Of a stretch of DNA of 56,284 nucleotides, positions 25,930 to 35,076 are shown piece after piece. Origin of the DNA: an uncultured Lachnospiraceae bacterium (GTDB lineage: Bacteria; Bacillota; Clostridia; Lachnospirales; Lachnospiraceae); NCBI GenBank assembly GCA_902780385.1, contig CACZFF010000021.1:1-56284 (forward strand). The letters are read 5' to 3'. The position numbers were made by a program, and so were the translations under genes. Position 1 is the stretch's first letter. The number at the start of each line of letters is the position of its first letter. The notes beneath the pieces were generated by a model. It was not told where the DNA came from. It ran no database searches and worked only from the letters and a program-made list of their open reading frames with translations.

Positions 25930-26583
25930 CTAAGAGATCCACCACGTTCCGTCTGCAGCCTGATGCAGGGCTCCGATTTCTTCTGAAAGAAGATCTCCGT
26001 GGAAATCCTTAGTTATAACCTTGTTATAATACTTATACTCTTCGGTGGCACAATCGTTTTCATCATCCCAGCCTTCCTCGATCCATGCTTCAATATATAC
26101 TTTACCCTCTTCGATAAAGCATACCGTCTCATTCGGCCGCAGCGGAAAAGAAAAGACCTCAGGATAATAGCATTGCAGCTCCCCTTCCTGACTGATAATA
26201 TGGACCGGATTTCCCACGATCCTCAGATTGTAGAGATTGACCTGGTCCAGCCTCAGCTCCGCAGCTGCCTGCGGCATTTGGCCCGGGAAATATCGATATA
26301 AAACGAGAGTGTTTTCATCATAATCACCCTGAAGGAAATAATAGGATCCGTCCGCATATTCCGGTCTGCTGTATACAACATTTTTCTTTTTCTCAAAGGG
26401 CTGATAAACATCTCCCGTCTCAAAATCATAGAAATATATGACAGCCCCCTGATAACCGCCGCGCTCTGACCAGGCGATCAGATCATAGAAATCTTCATTG
26501 TCGGACATGGCATAAGCCAGCCTGTCCTGACCATATATCTTCTCGATATATTTTCCCTTTATTGCCTTGAATTTTCTGATCAT
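25930..26583 (-). CDS. Hypothetical protein, beta-rich
   Basis: This 217-residue soluble protein has no signal peptide or membrane helix. It is rich in aromatic residues (YYFLQGDYDENTLVLYRYF, WIEEGWDDENDC), with a pattern of alternating short strands that suggests a beta-propeller-like or repeated-strand fold. It starts at ATG behind GAGGGGG. No family was recognised and no neighbouring gene gives a clue. Flanking regions hold gene remnants, so its current importance is uncertain. Confidence 0.7.
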   Translation of the reverse strand: MIRKFKAIKGKYIEKIYGQDRLAYAMSDNEDFYDLIAWSERGGYQGAVIYFYDFETGDVYQPFEKKKNVVYSRPEYADGSYYFLQGDYDENTLVLYRYFPGQMPQAAAELRLDQVNLYNLRIVGNPVHIISQEGELQCYYPEVFSFPLRPNETVCFIEEGKVYIEAWIEEGWDDENDCATEEYKYYNKVITKDFHGDLLSEEIGALHQAADGTWWIS

Positions 26584-26594
26584 AGCTGTCCCCC

Positions 26595-26730
26595 TCAGGC
26601 CCGGGCCGGAGATTCCCGGACCGCTGCCGCCAGCAGGCAGAAAGCGACTGTAACTGCCAGAATCAGCATGCTGCCCGTTTCTTCAATCCCATGTCTCTCT
26701 TTTCCTTTCCTGAAAACCAGAATCAATGCT
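26595..26730 (-). other. Remnant with one membrane helix
   Basis: A leftward open stretch of about 43 codons reads through a hydrophobic helix (MLILAVTVAFCLLAAAV) and ends 12 bases before the next gene. It has no convincing start site. It looks like the C-terminus of a deleted membrane protein, or a very small coupled peptide. The surrounding 270 bases hold nothing else. Confidence 0.25.
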
Positions 26731-26855
26731 TACGAGCAGGCTCGAAGCGGCCGTGCTTAGGTTTGGACGTGCATGACTCATTGCTGAAATACATTTACAG
26801 CTGATATTTTCCAGCTAATGCAGGAGCCCCCATCCATATTTGTCATGCAACTGCT

Positions 26856-27434
26856 TCACTCGCTTTTGAGCTTTTCGCCCAGGGCAGTCAGCTGTTCCGA
26901 AGTAAGGCCTATTGCCCGCAGGTACTGCTCAGCCTCCTCCTGCAGGTCTGCCTCTTCTAAATCATCAACCTCAAAAAGATTACTCAGTGTCTTCACAAAA
27001 TTATTATTCAGAATAATGCTGTATGCAGCATCCTCCGGCTGAACCTTATAGTAATTATAGTAAGTGGTCATATAATCCCGGTTGACATCATCAGCTGCGG
27101 CGCCGGCAAAGTATTCCAGTATTGCGCAAAGGATTCCGGTGTGGTCTTTGCCTTCCTTGCAGTGAATGAGGTATGGTCCGTCGTTTTCTGTAATACAAAG
27201 GACAGGAAGATCATACCCACGGTCATCAATATAGACGGTGATAATATCTCCGACTTCTATCCCGCCTGCCTTCATTTCCTCAAAAGTAGTATCCAGAATC
27301 AGATTGCCGTGCTTTCTGATGTCTTTGATCTTTATTGTCATGGTTTTGTCCGTTCCATAACAACCGGATACAGTGAGAAGTATTAAAAAAATGACAATAA
27401 TGCTGCCAAAAACCTTCTTTATCATAGGAATCAC
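26856..27434 (-). pseudogene. Degenerate tyrosine-phosphatase lipoprotein
   Basis: A 192-residue lipoprotein (signal MIKKVFGSIIVIFLILL, lipobox VSGC). It has an N-terminal domain (KIKDIRKHGNLILDTTFEEM) then jumps from VYIDDRGYDLP to ENDGPYLIHCKEGKDHTG, where a catalytic middle region of a phosphatase would normally lie. The P-loop reads C92-x5-His98 instead of C-x5-Arg, removing the phosphate-binding arginine. Both point to loss of catalysis, but the frame is otherwise open and the tail is intact. GTG at 27434 follows GGAGG; the ATG three codons on is an alternative. It could be a pseudophosphatase still expressed. Confidence 0.72.
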
Positions 27435-27447
27435 AGGATCCTCCCCC

Positions 27448-27500
27448 TTCTGCCGGGCTTCTCCGCATAAAGCGTTCTGCCGGGCTTCTCCGCATAAAGC
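27448..27500. repeat. 27-bp tandem duplication
   Basis: The unit, beginning TTCTGCCGGGCTTCTCCGCA, occurs twice (27448-27473 and 27475-27500) and is identical in both copies. It lies between msrA and the degenerate phosphatase start. Confidence 0.9.
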
Positions 27501-27552
27501 CTTCCTCCGGCTCACAAAAGACAAGTCGATGAGCTGCAAAGCCTTTACAGGA

Positions 27553-28059
27553 TTACTGTCTGCCGGAAAGATGATAATACCTGTCGGGAATATGGCAGTA
27601 CCCTCCGGGATTCTTCTCAAGGTATTTCTGATGGTACTCCTCGGCAGAGAAGAAGTTCCTGATCTGTTCCAGTTCTACGGCAAGGGGTTTTCCCGCCTTA
27701 TCCTGCTCTGCATCGTAGACAGGGCGGATCTCCTGCAGCTGCTCACTGTCCGTATAGTAGATTCCGGTGCGATACTGTATACCACGATCATTCCCCTGCC
27801 TGTTCACAGAGAGGGGGTCTATGACCATGAAATAAAACCGGAGCAGTTCCGGCAGAGAGATTCTCTTTTCATCGTAGATGATCTTCACAGTCTCAGCATG
27901 TCCGCTGCTGCGGCAGACTTCCTCATATGTCGGTGAATGACCATCTCTATTGTCCGGGCCGTTTGCATATCCGACCTCTGTGGAAACGACGCCGTCAAAC
28001 TGATCAAAAAACTTCTGCAGCCCCCAGAAACAGCCGCCGGCAAGATAAATTTCTTTCAT
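27553..28059 (-). CDS. msrA: Peptide-methionine (S)-S-oxide reductase
   Basis: The enzyme repairs methionine-S-sulfoxide in proteins with thioredoxin as reductant. The 168-residue product has the catalytic GGCFWG (Cys10), VGYANG, the conserved YEEVCRSSGHAETVKI and DRGIQYRTGIYY segments, and a normal length for MsrA alone (no MsrB domain is fused). ATG at 28059 follows AGGGGG. Longer starts are less likely. It stands between the damaged phosphatase and a MATE transporter and is not obviously in an operon. Confidence 0.95.
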   Translation of the reverse strand: MKEIYLAGGCFWGLQKFFDQFDGVVSTEVGYANGPDNRDGHSPTYEEVCRSSGHAETVKIIYDEKRISLPELLRFYFMVIDPLSVNRQGNDRGIQYRTGIYYTDSEQLQEIRPVYDAEQDKAGKPLAVELEQIRNFFSAEEYHQKYLEKNPGGYCHIPDRYYHLSGRQ

Positions 28060-28158
28060 GATTAACCCCCTCATCGTCATTATCCTGGTCTGCTTATCGC
28101 CCCGGCTTACAGTAACATTCATTTTTTGTCAGATCTGCAGCATATCTAATACAGCTCT

Positions 28159-29553
28159 TTAAGCACCGGCACTGTGATTCCCTGATCGTCTCCCGGCATG
28201 ATGCGTTCTATCCCCCCGGATATAAGGATCTGTGAAGAATGCGATTACCAGATGCAGGGCCATGGCGCACCAGATTAAGGGTTCGCACAATATGACAGCC
28301 CTGTACCCCATCTGAGGCACGAGCAGCCAGGCAAAAAGGCATTTCCCGGCAAGCTCAATGAAACTTGAGAGGACAGGCGTAAACTTTGCGCCAAGACCCT
28401 GCAGTGCCAGCCTGGTCTGGTGCAGCACGCCCAGAATGCCGGTAAACACGGCTGCAAATTGAACATATGCGACAACATTGCCGATCAGTTCCGGATTTGC
28501 CGATCCAGAAATCAGGACAGCCAGTTCGTCCGCAAACAGGAACAGTATGGCGATCGTGATCCCGCAGCAAATCAGATCGTAAATATAGGATTCTCTGACC
28601 CCGCGGATGATCCGCTCTCTCTGTCCCGCGCCCTTATTCTGGGAGACAAAAGTAGAGATCGCCATTCCCATTGCCGTATAGGGGAGTATGCAGAGCATGA
28701 AGATTTTTCTCGCTGTCGTATGGCCGGCGATCACAGTCGGCCCAAGGCTGTTGATCCCGGACTGCAGGATCACAGAACCGATGTTAATGACCGATCCCAT
28801 AAAAGCCATGGCATATCCCTGCCCGGCCAGTTCCAGATACAGCTTTTTTTCAAAGATAAAATCTTCCCGGCGCGGAATCAGTATCCGCGCTCTCCGCACA
28901 ATATAGCCGGCACAGAGCACAGCGCTGACCCCCTGCGCGATCACTGTCGCTGCCGCAGCGCCCCGCACTCCCATTCCGGCACCTGCCACCAGTGCGAGGT
29001 CAAGAATAACATTCAGGACAGAAGAAATGATCAGGAAGACCAGGGTCATGGCGGAATTTCCGATTGCGCGCAGAAGTGACGATAAAAGATTGTAGGCGAA
29101 CATCACCACAGTCCACCCGCCTATGATCCTGATATATGCCAATGCCTCTGCGTAAATTGCCTCCGGTGTCCCCAGAATCCGCAGTAGCGGTCCCAGTCCC
29201 AGCAGAGACGCCGCTGTCATCACTGCGATCGTTCCGGCTCCGATCACCAAAGACCCGGCCACAGACTTTCGCATCCTGCTCTCATCGCCTGCACCGTATG
29301 CTCTGGACACAACAATACAGAGACCGTTTCCCAGGGCCTGGGCAAACATGACCATCAGGTCAAAGATCGCGACGTTGGCCCCGACTGCCGCCAATGACTG
29401 TTCTCCCAGAAAGTGCCCCACAATTGCTGTATCCACTGCATTGTAAAGCTGCTGAAATATATACGATACCAGGATCGGCAGCATGAAAATAAATAGATTT
29501 TTCATGATCGGACCGCCGATCAGATCGACCTGCCTGTTCCATTTCATCAACAT
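28159..29553 (-). CDS. MATE family efflux transporter
   Basis: This 464-residue inner-membrane protein has about twelve helices. The N-terminal DLIGGPIMKNLFIFMLPILVS (family entry GPI) and FQQLYNAVDTAIVGHFLG, and the repeated second half AGQGYAMAFMGSVINIGSVILQ, are typical. It would export drugs or metabolites with sodium or proton gradients. The length is normal. The start at 29553 has a weak GGAAGA; ATG at 29547 is an alternative. It is a single gene. Confidence 0.93.
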   Translation of the reverse strand: MLMKWNRQVDLIGGPIMKNLFIFMLPILVSYIFQQLYNAVDTAIVGHFLGEQSLAAVGANVAIFDLMVMFAQALGNGLCIVVSRAYGAGDESRMRKSVAGSLVIGAGTIAVMTAASLLGLGPLLRILGTPEAIYAEALAYIRIIGGWTVVMFAYNLLSSLLRAIGNSAMTLVFLIISSVLNVILDLALVAGAGMGVRGAAAATVIAQGVSAVLCAGYIVRRARILIPRREDFIFEKKLYLELAGQGYAMAFMGSVINIGSVILQSGINSLGPTVIAGHTTARKIFMLCILPYTAMGMAISTFVSQNKGAGQRERIIRGVRESYIYDLICCGITIAILFLFADELAVLISGSANPELIGNVVAYVQFAAVFTGILGVLHQTRLALQGLGAKFTPVLSSFIELAGKCLFAWLLVPQMGYRAVILCEPLIWCAMALHLVIAFFTDPYIRGDRTHHAGRRSGNHSAGA

Positions 29554-29686
29554 CTTGTTCTTCCAAACAAAATTAAAACCACCAATATCACTCTAGCATC
29601 TTGGTGAATCAATCGCAAGAAACGTATGGCCGGCATTACAAGGGCCGTGTCATAAAACAACCTCCCCTGTCTCCCCGGAAAAAACA

Positions 29687-30568
29687 TCACTTGAGATCTT
29701 CCGACTTGTTCATATCCATCTGTCTGCTTCTCCTCCATGCAAGCGGCGGCATTCCTTCCGCCTGTGAAAACAGCTTTATAAATCCCTTCAATGAAAACCC
29801 CGTCCTCTCCGCGATTTCAGTGACCGGCCACTCCGTCCGGATCAGAAGGGTTTTGGCATAGTCCAGCTTCTTGTGGTTCACGTATTCGACAGGAGAATAG
29901 CCTGTATCTCTTTTGAAACGGCGGGAAAAATGAAAACTGCTCAGGGAAGCCGTCTCTGCAAGTTCTTCCAATGTAATCCTGCGCCCTATATTTTCATTGA
30001 TATATGCCGTGACCTGATCTATATAGGAAGCTCTCCCTGCGTCCTGCGCACTGCCGCCGTGCAGATAGCGCAGGATCTCATATACCCTGAGGGATTCCTC
30101 GAATTCCGTCTCTGTCTTCCCCTCCTCATAAAACTGCATCGTTTTCTCAATAAATGCGGTAAGAGCCGCTGCATTCTGCTTTTCGACCACAGCCCCCCGC
30201 AGGTTCAAAATGTGCTGGCATATCTCATGGGCATTGGATCCCTCAAAATGGAGATAATAGAATTCCAGCCCGTCCATATCCGCATAATAATAATGGGGCT
30301 CCCGGCAGTCGATCAGTATCGCGTCCCCCGCCGTCAAACGGCTGGAAGCCCCCCGGTACTCCACATGCAGACATCCTTTTTTGACGCAGAGCACAAGTAC
30401 CGGGGAAAAGTAGTCTCTGCGGATCGTGTAGGCGTGTGTGCAATAATAGTGCCCGATCTGAGTAATGTAAAAATACAGGGATTTTGCCGTGGGCAGCGGT
30501 GTGAAGAGATGCCCGCTGGACTTTCCCAGTACTCCCGTCTCCTGCAGCATCCTGAAGTCAAGTCTCAC
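29687..30568 (-). CDS. AraC-family transcriptional regulator
   Basis: A 293-residue regulator with an N-terminal cupin sensor domain (RRDYFSPVLVLCVKKG, YYADMDGLEFYYLHF) and a C-terminal double helix-turn-helix (ITLEELAETASLSSFHFSRRFKRDTGYSPVEYVN, with the second in WPVTEIAERTGFSLKGFIKLF). The preferred start is GTG behind GGAGG. It is divergent from the Gfo/Idh/MocA gene, and three phased 22-bp repeats lie in the shared intergenic region, so it probably controls that gene and perhaps itself. Ligand is likely a sugar or sugar derivative. Confidence 0.92.
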   Translation of the reverse strand: MRLDFRMLQETGVLGKSSGHLFTPLPTAKSLYFYITQIGHYYCTHAYTIRRDYFSPVLVLCVKKGCLHVEYRGASSRLTAGDAILIDCREPHYYYADMDGLEFYYLHFEGSNAHEICQHILNLRGAVVEKQNAAALTAFIEKTMQFYEEGKTETEFEESLRVYEILRYLHGGSAQDAGRASYIDQVTAYINENIGRRITLEELAETASLSSFHFSRRFKRDTGYSPVEYVNHKKLDYAKTLLIRTEWPVTEIAERTGFSLKGFIKLFSQAEGMPPLAWRRSRQMDMNKSEDLK

Positions 30569-30768
30569 GTTCTTTCCTCCATGGTAAAAAACCAGTAAAA
30601 AAAATGCTTTCTGTCTCAAGAACCGAACATGCCCGTCTTCTCCATAATCCTCCTGCTTTATTGTAACACCCTATTTGTGAAAGGAAAACAATAAGAGCAA
30701 TATCGGCGAAGTTTAGAGCAACGAACAGGATAGGATACTTTGGTTTAAGGAGTATACTCAGAATCATC

Positions 30769-30834
30769 AAAGGAAAGAAAACACTTTCCTGAAACAAAGA
30801 AAAATCTTTACCGAAACAAAGAAAACTCTTTACT
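30769..30834. promoter_or_regulatory. Three phased 22-bp repeats, likely AraC operators
   Basis: GAAACAAAGAAAAATCTTTA at 30791 and GAAACAAAGAAAACTCTTTA at 30813 are direct copies two helical turns apart, and a weaker copy begins at 30769. They lie in a gene-free stretch of about 400 bases between the AraC gene and the oxidoreductase. AraC-type proteins usually bind such direct repeats. Confidence 0.6.
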
Positions 30835-30971
30835 AAAACAAAAAACCGGGAACTCAAAGAAAGCACAGAAATCACAGAAAACAATAAGCAAGGCACAAAA
30901 TTCTCAGAACAAAGCATTTTTAAAAAGACAAAGCCTATTCAAAAAGCCATTTAAAGCAGGAGGAAAAGAAA

Positions 30972-32147
30972 ATGATCAACGGAGAAAAGAAGATTGCAAG
31001 GCCTTTCAGATGGGGTATCGTAGGCGGCGGCCGCACCAGCCAGGTCGGTTACAAGCACAGGCTCGGCGCCCTGATGGACAACACCAATTTCGAGCTCGTG
31101 GCTGCAGCATTTGACATCGATCCCGAGCGCTGTATCGACTTCGGAAAAGAACTGAATATGGATCCCGCCCGCTGCTATCCCGATTACAAGACCCTCTTCG
31201 CAGAGGAGGCAAAGCGCGAGGACGGTATCGAGGTCGTGGACGTCGCCACCCCCAACTTCCAGCACTATGAAGTGACAAAGGCAGCCCTCGAGGCAGGCCT
31301 GCATGTTATCTGCGAGAAGCCCCTCTTCTTCGAGAGAGAGCAGGGTGAGGAAATTAAAAAACTGGCCGAGGAAAAGGGCAAAATCGTAGCAGTCACCTAC
31401 GGTTTCTCCGGCTTTCCCATGCTCAAGCAGATGCGGGCGATGATCCGGGACGGCGCCATTGGCAAGGTCAACATGGTCGAGCTCCGGTATACACATGGCT
31501 TCGGCTGCGATGCCACTGCCGATGTCAAGGCAGAAGGCCAGAAGTGGAGAGTCGATCCTGCAAAGGTCGGCAGAGGCTTCGTCCTCGGTGATCTTTCCAC
31601 CCACACCTTCTACATGAGCGAGCTGATCTGCCCCGAGTTGAAACTGGACGAGGTCCTCTGCTTCCGCCAGGCCTTCGTAGGCAGCCGCTATCCCCTGGAA
31701 GACAATGCCTATGTCCTCATGAAATACGAGGGCGGCGCAGTAGGCCGTATGTGGACCTCCGCTGTCAACGCGGGCGACATGACCTCCCAGCACATCCGCA
31801 TCGTGGGCTCCAAGGCTTCCCTGGAGTGGAACGACTCCACCGCCGACAGGCTGATCTTTGAGGAGCAGGGAAAACCCCAGCAGGTCCTGACCCGCGGCAT
31901 GGATTACCTGGATGACCTCGCCAAGGAAGACGAGCGTCTGGGCGCTCTCCACTTCGAAGGCCTGCCCGAGTCCTGGGCAAACCTCTACACCCGCTTTGCC
32001 ATCGTGATGGATGCCAAGAACCGCGGCGACGAGGAGACCATCAAGAACACCATCTATCCCGACATCGATGCCGGCATCGACGGCATCCGCTGGATCAACG
32101 CCTGCGCTGAGTCTGCTGACAAAGGCTCTGTCTGGACTAAGTTTTAA
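30972..32147 (+). CDS. Gfo/Idh/MocA-family oxidoreductase
   Basis: A 391-residue NAD(P)-dependent sugar or inositol dehydrogenase. The N-terminal Rossmann motif is GIVGGGRTSQVG, the family motif EKPL occurs in VICEKPLFFE, and a C-terminal GFO/IDH domain follows. Normal length. AGGAGG precedes the ATG. Divergent from the AraC gene, with a long inverted repeat after the stop. Codon use is highly biased, unlike the neighbours, so it is probably well expressed. The substrate is not predictable from these motifs. Confidence 0.93.
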   Translation: MINGEKKIARPFRWGIVGGGRTSQVGYKHRLGALMDNTNFELVAAAFDIDPERCIDFGKELNMDPARCYPDYKTLFAEEAKREDGIEVVDVATPNFQHYEVTKAALEAGLHVICEKPLFFEREQGEEIKKLAEEKGKIVAVTYGFSGFPMLKQMRAMIRDGAIGKVNMVELRYTHGFGCDATADVKAEGQKWRVDPAKVGRGFVLGDLSTHTFYMSELICPELKLDEVLCFRQAFVGSRYPLEDNAYVLMKYEGGAVGRMWTSAVNAGDMTSQHIRIVGSKASLEWNDSTADRLIFEEQGKPQQVLTRGMDYLDDLAKEDERLGALHFEGLPESWANLYTRFAIVMDAKNRGDEETIKNTIYPDIDAGIDGIRWINACAESADKGSVWTKF

Positions 32148-32157
32148 CCCCAACCGC

Positions 32158-32229
32158 AGGGACGGTCCTTTCGTTTCCGTCCCCCCTGTTTCATAAAAAC
32201 AGGGGGACAGAAACAAAAGGACCGTCCCT
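32158..32229. repeat. Long inverted repeat, GGGACGGTCC family
   Basis: Arms of about 33 bases (AGGGACGGTCCTTTCGTTTC and its complement near the right end) face each other with a 5-base gap. It follows the oxidoreductase stop by 10 bases and probably acts as terminator for both sides. Related sequences occur at 35871 and 37505, and a decayed relative at 35009. Confidence 0.85.
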
Positions 32230-33537
32230 ATACAAGCGGAAACATCAGCTCGACCCTGAATACCTTATCTTTACATTCAGATTGGCAGCTTCCGCCCATC
32301 TCCTTCATCATGCTTCGTATGCTCTGAATACCTATTCTGTTTCCTTCTACTGTTTCATCCGTCACTGCGATCCGGTTTTGGAACAGGAGCCCGATTTCAT
32401 CCTTTCTTTCCACCCTGTCTATTGTGATCGGATATTCCGGATCCGCATATTTCACAATGTTCGACATGATGTTATCCATAATGCGGACAAGATAATCTGT
32501 GTTGTATTGAATCTGTACATCCGACCATCGGACATGCATTTCTGTATGATAACCTCTTTGTTCAAGATAGCAGCTGGTTTCAGAAAGAAGATCATAAAAC
32601 ACTTCAGAGAAGGATTCTTCTTCCATATCTGTTTTTGTTTCTTTGCAGGTGCCGAGAGAATATTTCAAAAGACTGTCTGTCCTTTCTTTGAGCTGCAGTG
32701 CCTTTTGATTAATCTTTTGTATATATTGTGTTTTTTGATTGTCATCTTTGGTTTTTCCTGCCAGCAATATTCCGCATACAATATGATGGCTGTGACCGGC
32801 GTCCGAAGATCATGCGACATTTCCGTGATGACCTGCTGATGGTCACGGATCATCTCCGCTTCTCTTTTCTGACTGTCCAGGAAGGTCCTCCTCATGCTGT
32901 CAAGACCTTCTGCCAGCACGGATAGTTCATCGCATCCTCTTACGGTGATCGGACAGTTCAGACAGCCTCCCTCAAGCACTTCCACTTCATCACTGAGCTG
33001 ACGGATATAGCTCATTTTTCTTCGAATGCCCAGCAGCACAATCACCAGAAAGGCCAGAAAGCTCAATCCAATTTCAAACTTCTGAACACAGCTGTAGACC
33101 TGATAGCTCCATGCGCCGGAGATCATGATCTCTGCAATCCCGTCTTCAAATCTAATCGTATCGTACTTGATCCAATCATAATCTGCAGCAGCGATTTCCT
33201 GATCCCAAATATGCTGATACGGGTAGGCCGAATCAAACACCTGAATCCCGTCCTTGTAGATACTCAGAGAAAGCAGACGCTGTTCCTGCACCCATTTGTA
33301 TATATTTTCCGCATCCCGGGAATAGATCCTGTTTTCTGCAATGTACTCCTGAAATCCGGCGACAGCTTTCCTGATCCGGGTCTCAATGTAAACGCTCTCC
33401 TCCATATAGCGCTCGATCGGGTACTCGCTTATCTTGTCCAGCACAAAAAAGAATCCAACGGCGGCCACTGTAGCGACAATAAGGAGAATCATCATTTGTA
33501 CATATATGGAATGCCCTCTATGAATGTACCGTTTCAA
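32228..33537 (-). pseudogene. Frameshifted sensor histidine kinase
   Basis: The N-terminal part has two membrane helices, an external sensor of about 125 residues and the DHp helix with SHDLRTP (His242). The reading frame then ends in TIKKHNIYKR. In the next frame LAGKTKDDNQKTQYIQK continues the helix and the ATPase domain (N-box DNIMSNIVKYADP, then NRIGIQSIRSMM). Inserting one base in the stretch at 32765-32773 restores an unbroken protein. It begins with TTG inside the last codons of the response regulator, so the pair form one operon. Either the gene is dead, or the base was missed in assembly. Confidence 0.85.
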
Positions 33538-34231
33538 AGCGATATCCCTTTCCCCACAAGGTCTTAATATATCTAGGATTCTTGGGATCCTTTTCTATCT
33601 TTGTGCGCAGCTTCCTGATATGTACCATCACCGTACTGTTGCACGAATAAAAATACGGCTCCTCCCAGATACTTTCATATAGATTCTGTGCCGAAAAGAT
33701 TTTCCCGCTATGCTGCATCATGAGCAGGAGAATTTTATATTCAATGTTGGAAAGTTCTGTTTCCCTTCCTTCGATATATACTTCATTGATCAGGCGGCTG
33801 ATCCGTATACCCGCCCGTTCCAGGTATTCATTGTCGTCAGTTTCTTCAATCCTGCTGCCCATGTAAACCCTGTATCTTCTGATCAAAGCTTTCACTCTGC
33901 CCAGAAGTTCCGCATAGGAAAACGGCTTTGTCAGATAATCATCTCCTCCTGCCATCAGCCCGATCAGTTTGTCGGATTCCTGCGATTTTGCCGTGAGGAA
34001 GAGGACCGGTACATTGGAAACCTTCCTGATTTCCTCACAGGTTCGAAGACCGGTCATTCCGGGCATCATAACATCCAGAATCACAAGGGAAGTATCTTCT
34101 TCCAGCAGCTGCAGGCCCTTCTTTCCGTTTTCCGCTTCCGTGACTGTATACTGCTCACTCTCCAGGAGAATCCTTATTCCTTCCCGAATATCTTCGTCAT
34201 CTTCAATAATCAGAACTTTCTTCTCCGTCAT
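33518..34231 (-). CDS. OmpR/PhoB-family response regulator
   Basis: A 237-residue regulator with a receiver domain (DDED, phosphoacceptor Asp53 in VILDVMMPG, Lys in LTKPFS) and a C-terminal winged helix (RKLRTKIEKDPKNPRYIKTLWGKGYRF). It overlaps the kinase gene at its end and the small 53-residue gene at its start, so it is in a tightly packed operon. It may still be active if phosphorylated by another source. AGAGGAG precedes the start. Confidence 0.93.
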   Translation of the reverse strand: MTEKKVLIIEDDEDIREGIRILLESEQYTVTEAENGKKGLQLLEEDTSLVILDVMMPGMTGLRTCEEIRKVSNVPVLFLTAKSQESDKLIGLMAGGDDYLTKPFSYAELLGRVKALIRRYRVYMGSRIEETDDNEYLERAGIRISRLINEVYIEGRETELSNIEYKILLLMMQHSGKIFSAQNLYESIWEEPYFYSCNSTVMVHIRKLRTKIEKDPKNPRYIKTLWGKGYRFETVHS

Positions 34232-34389
34232 TTCTTTTCTCCTCTGAGTTTGTTCAGAATTTTGGCGGCTTTCTCCTCATAAACAAGACTTTCTTTCGTC
34301 CAGGATGCATATGCGGAATCTCCGCGATGGTCAGGCAGCTTATACTTTCGTATTTCAAAAGCTGTCCTGCCTTTGATGGTCCTTATCAT
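34228..34389 (-). CDS. Small 53-residue protein
   Basis: A small charged, helix-rich protein (ends YEEKAAKILNKLRGEKK) of unknown function. Its ATG overlaps the TGA of the acetyltransferase gene and its own TGA overlaps the ATG of the response regulator, both as ATGA. This double coupling makes a real gene likely. A DHRGDSAYASWTKES segment follows its basic N-terminus. No family was recognised. Confidence 0.6.
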   Translation of the reverse strand: MIRTIKGRTAFEIRKYKLPDHRGDSAYASWTKESLVYEEKAAKILNKLRGEKK

Positions 34390-34808
34390 AAGCCGCAGTT
34401 ATTAACATAGAAATGGATGTTTCTTTTCTCAAAATAGGGAGTACATGTTTCCCACACTTTTGTCTCAGGGTAAAGCGATTCGACGCACTTCCATGCAGCC
34501 GTGCCAATGCCTTTGCTGTGGGCATTCGGGCTGACAAACAGAAGATCCAGATGATTGTGGTGTGTCTTTTCATCGATCTGCAGCACAAGTCCTCCGACAA
34601 TTCTTCCATCCTCACGAATCCGGTAGGCAACACCCTGGTCGATGCTGTTTTCAATGGTCTTTCGGGAAATGATCTCACCGTCTTCCTCAAAGTGACTGTC
34701 CCTTTCTCCAAATTCTTCCATTGCCCCATATTTGAATGCGCGCTGATTATCAAGAATGAATTGTTCCCGATCATTCCCTGTGAGAAGAGTAAGTGTAATA
34801 TCTGCCAT
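34386..34808 (-). CDS. GNAT N-acetyltransferase
   Basis: A 140-residue acetyltransferase. The acetyl-CoA binding signature is PNAHSKGIGTAAWKCVE (RxxGxG/A form). It starts at ATG behind GAAGGAGG. The last strand is cut at YVNNCGL, where relatives normally run on with a further 15-20 residues, so a shortened C-terminus is possible. It is the first gene of the operon with the small protein, regulator and kinase. The substrate is unknown. Confidence 0.85.
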   Translation of the reverse strand: MADITLTLLTGNDREQFILDNQRAFKYGAMEEFGERDSHFEEDGEIISRKTIENSIDQGVAYRIREDGRIVGGLVLQIDEKTHHNHLDLLFVSPNAHSKGIGTAAWKCVESLYPETKVWETCTPYFEKRNIHFYVNNCGL

Positions 34809-35008
34809 TTATTCAACCTCCTTCAACAAAAAAGCTCGGCAGCAAAAGGCTTTTTAAGCCAATTGTTCCGAGCTCACTCGACATCTTATCCAACAGGCGG
34901 CCTGCAAAGCTTTCGCTTTACGATCCCCTACGCTGCGGCGTACTGTCCTCCGATGACCAATATTCAAATTACGTGCATATTATATCCTCTTTCAATCTCT
35001 GATTCAAG

Positions 35009-35061
35009 AGGAGACAGGGAGACAGGGGAGAAGACAAAGAACCGTCCCCTTCCTGTCTCCT
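35009..35061. repeat. Decayed GGGACGG-family hairpin
   Basis: AGGAGACAGG pairs with CCTGTCTCCT around a loop containing AAAGAACCGTCCCC, which matches the family core. It lies 16 bases beyond the DUF134 gene stop and may act as its terminator. The region to its right up to 34809 contains a weak GCTCGG/CCGAGC stem and no gene. Confidence 0.55.
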
Positions 35062-35076
35062 CCCCCGTCTTCCCCA

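Noticed and set aside
30558-30917. Leftward frame of 119 codons between the AraC gene and the oxidoreductase
   Set aside because: Phe/Leu/Ser-rich with no start signal and lying over the divergent promoter region and phased repeats.
30951-32216. Antisense frame over the Gfo/Idh gene
   Set aside because: Shadow of a strongly biased gene; the plus-strand product is a clear family member with a good start.
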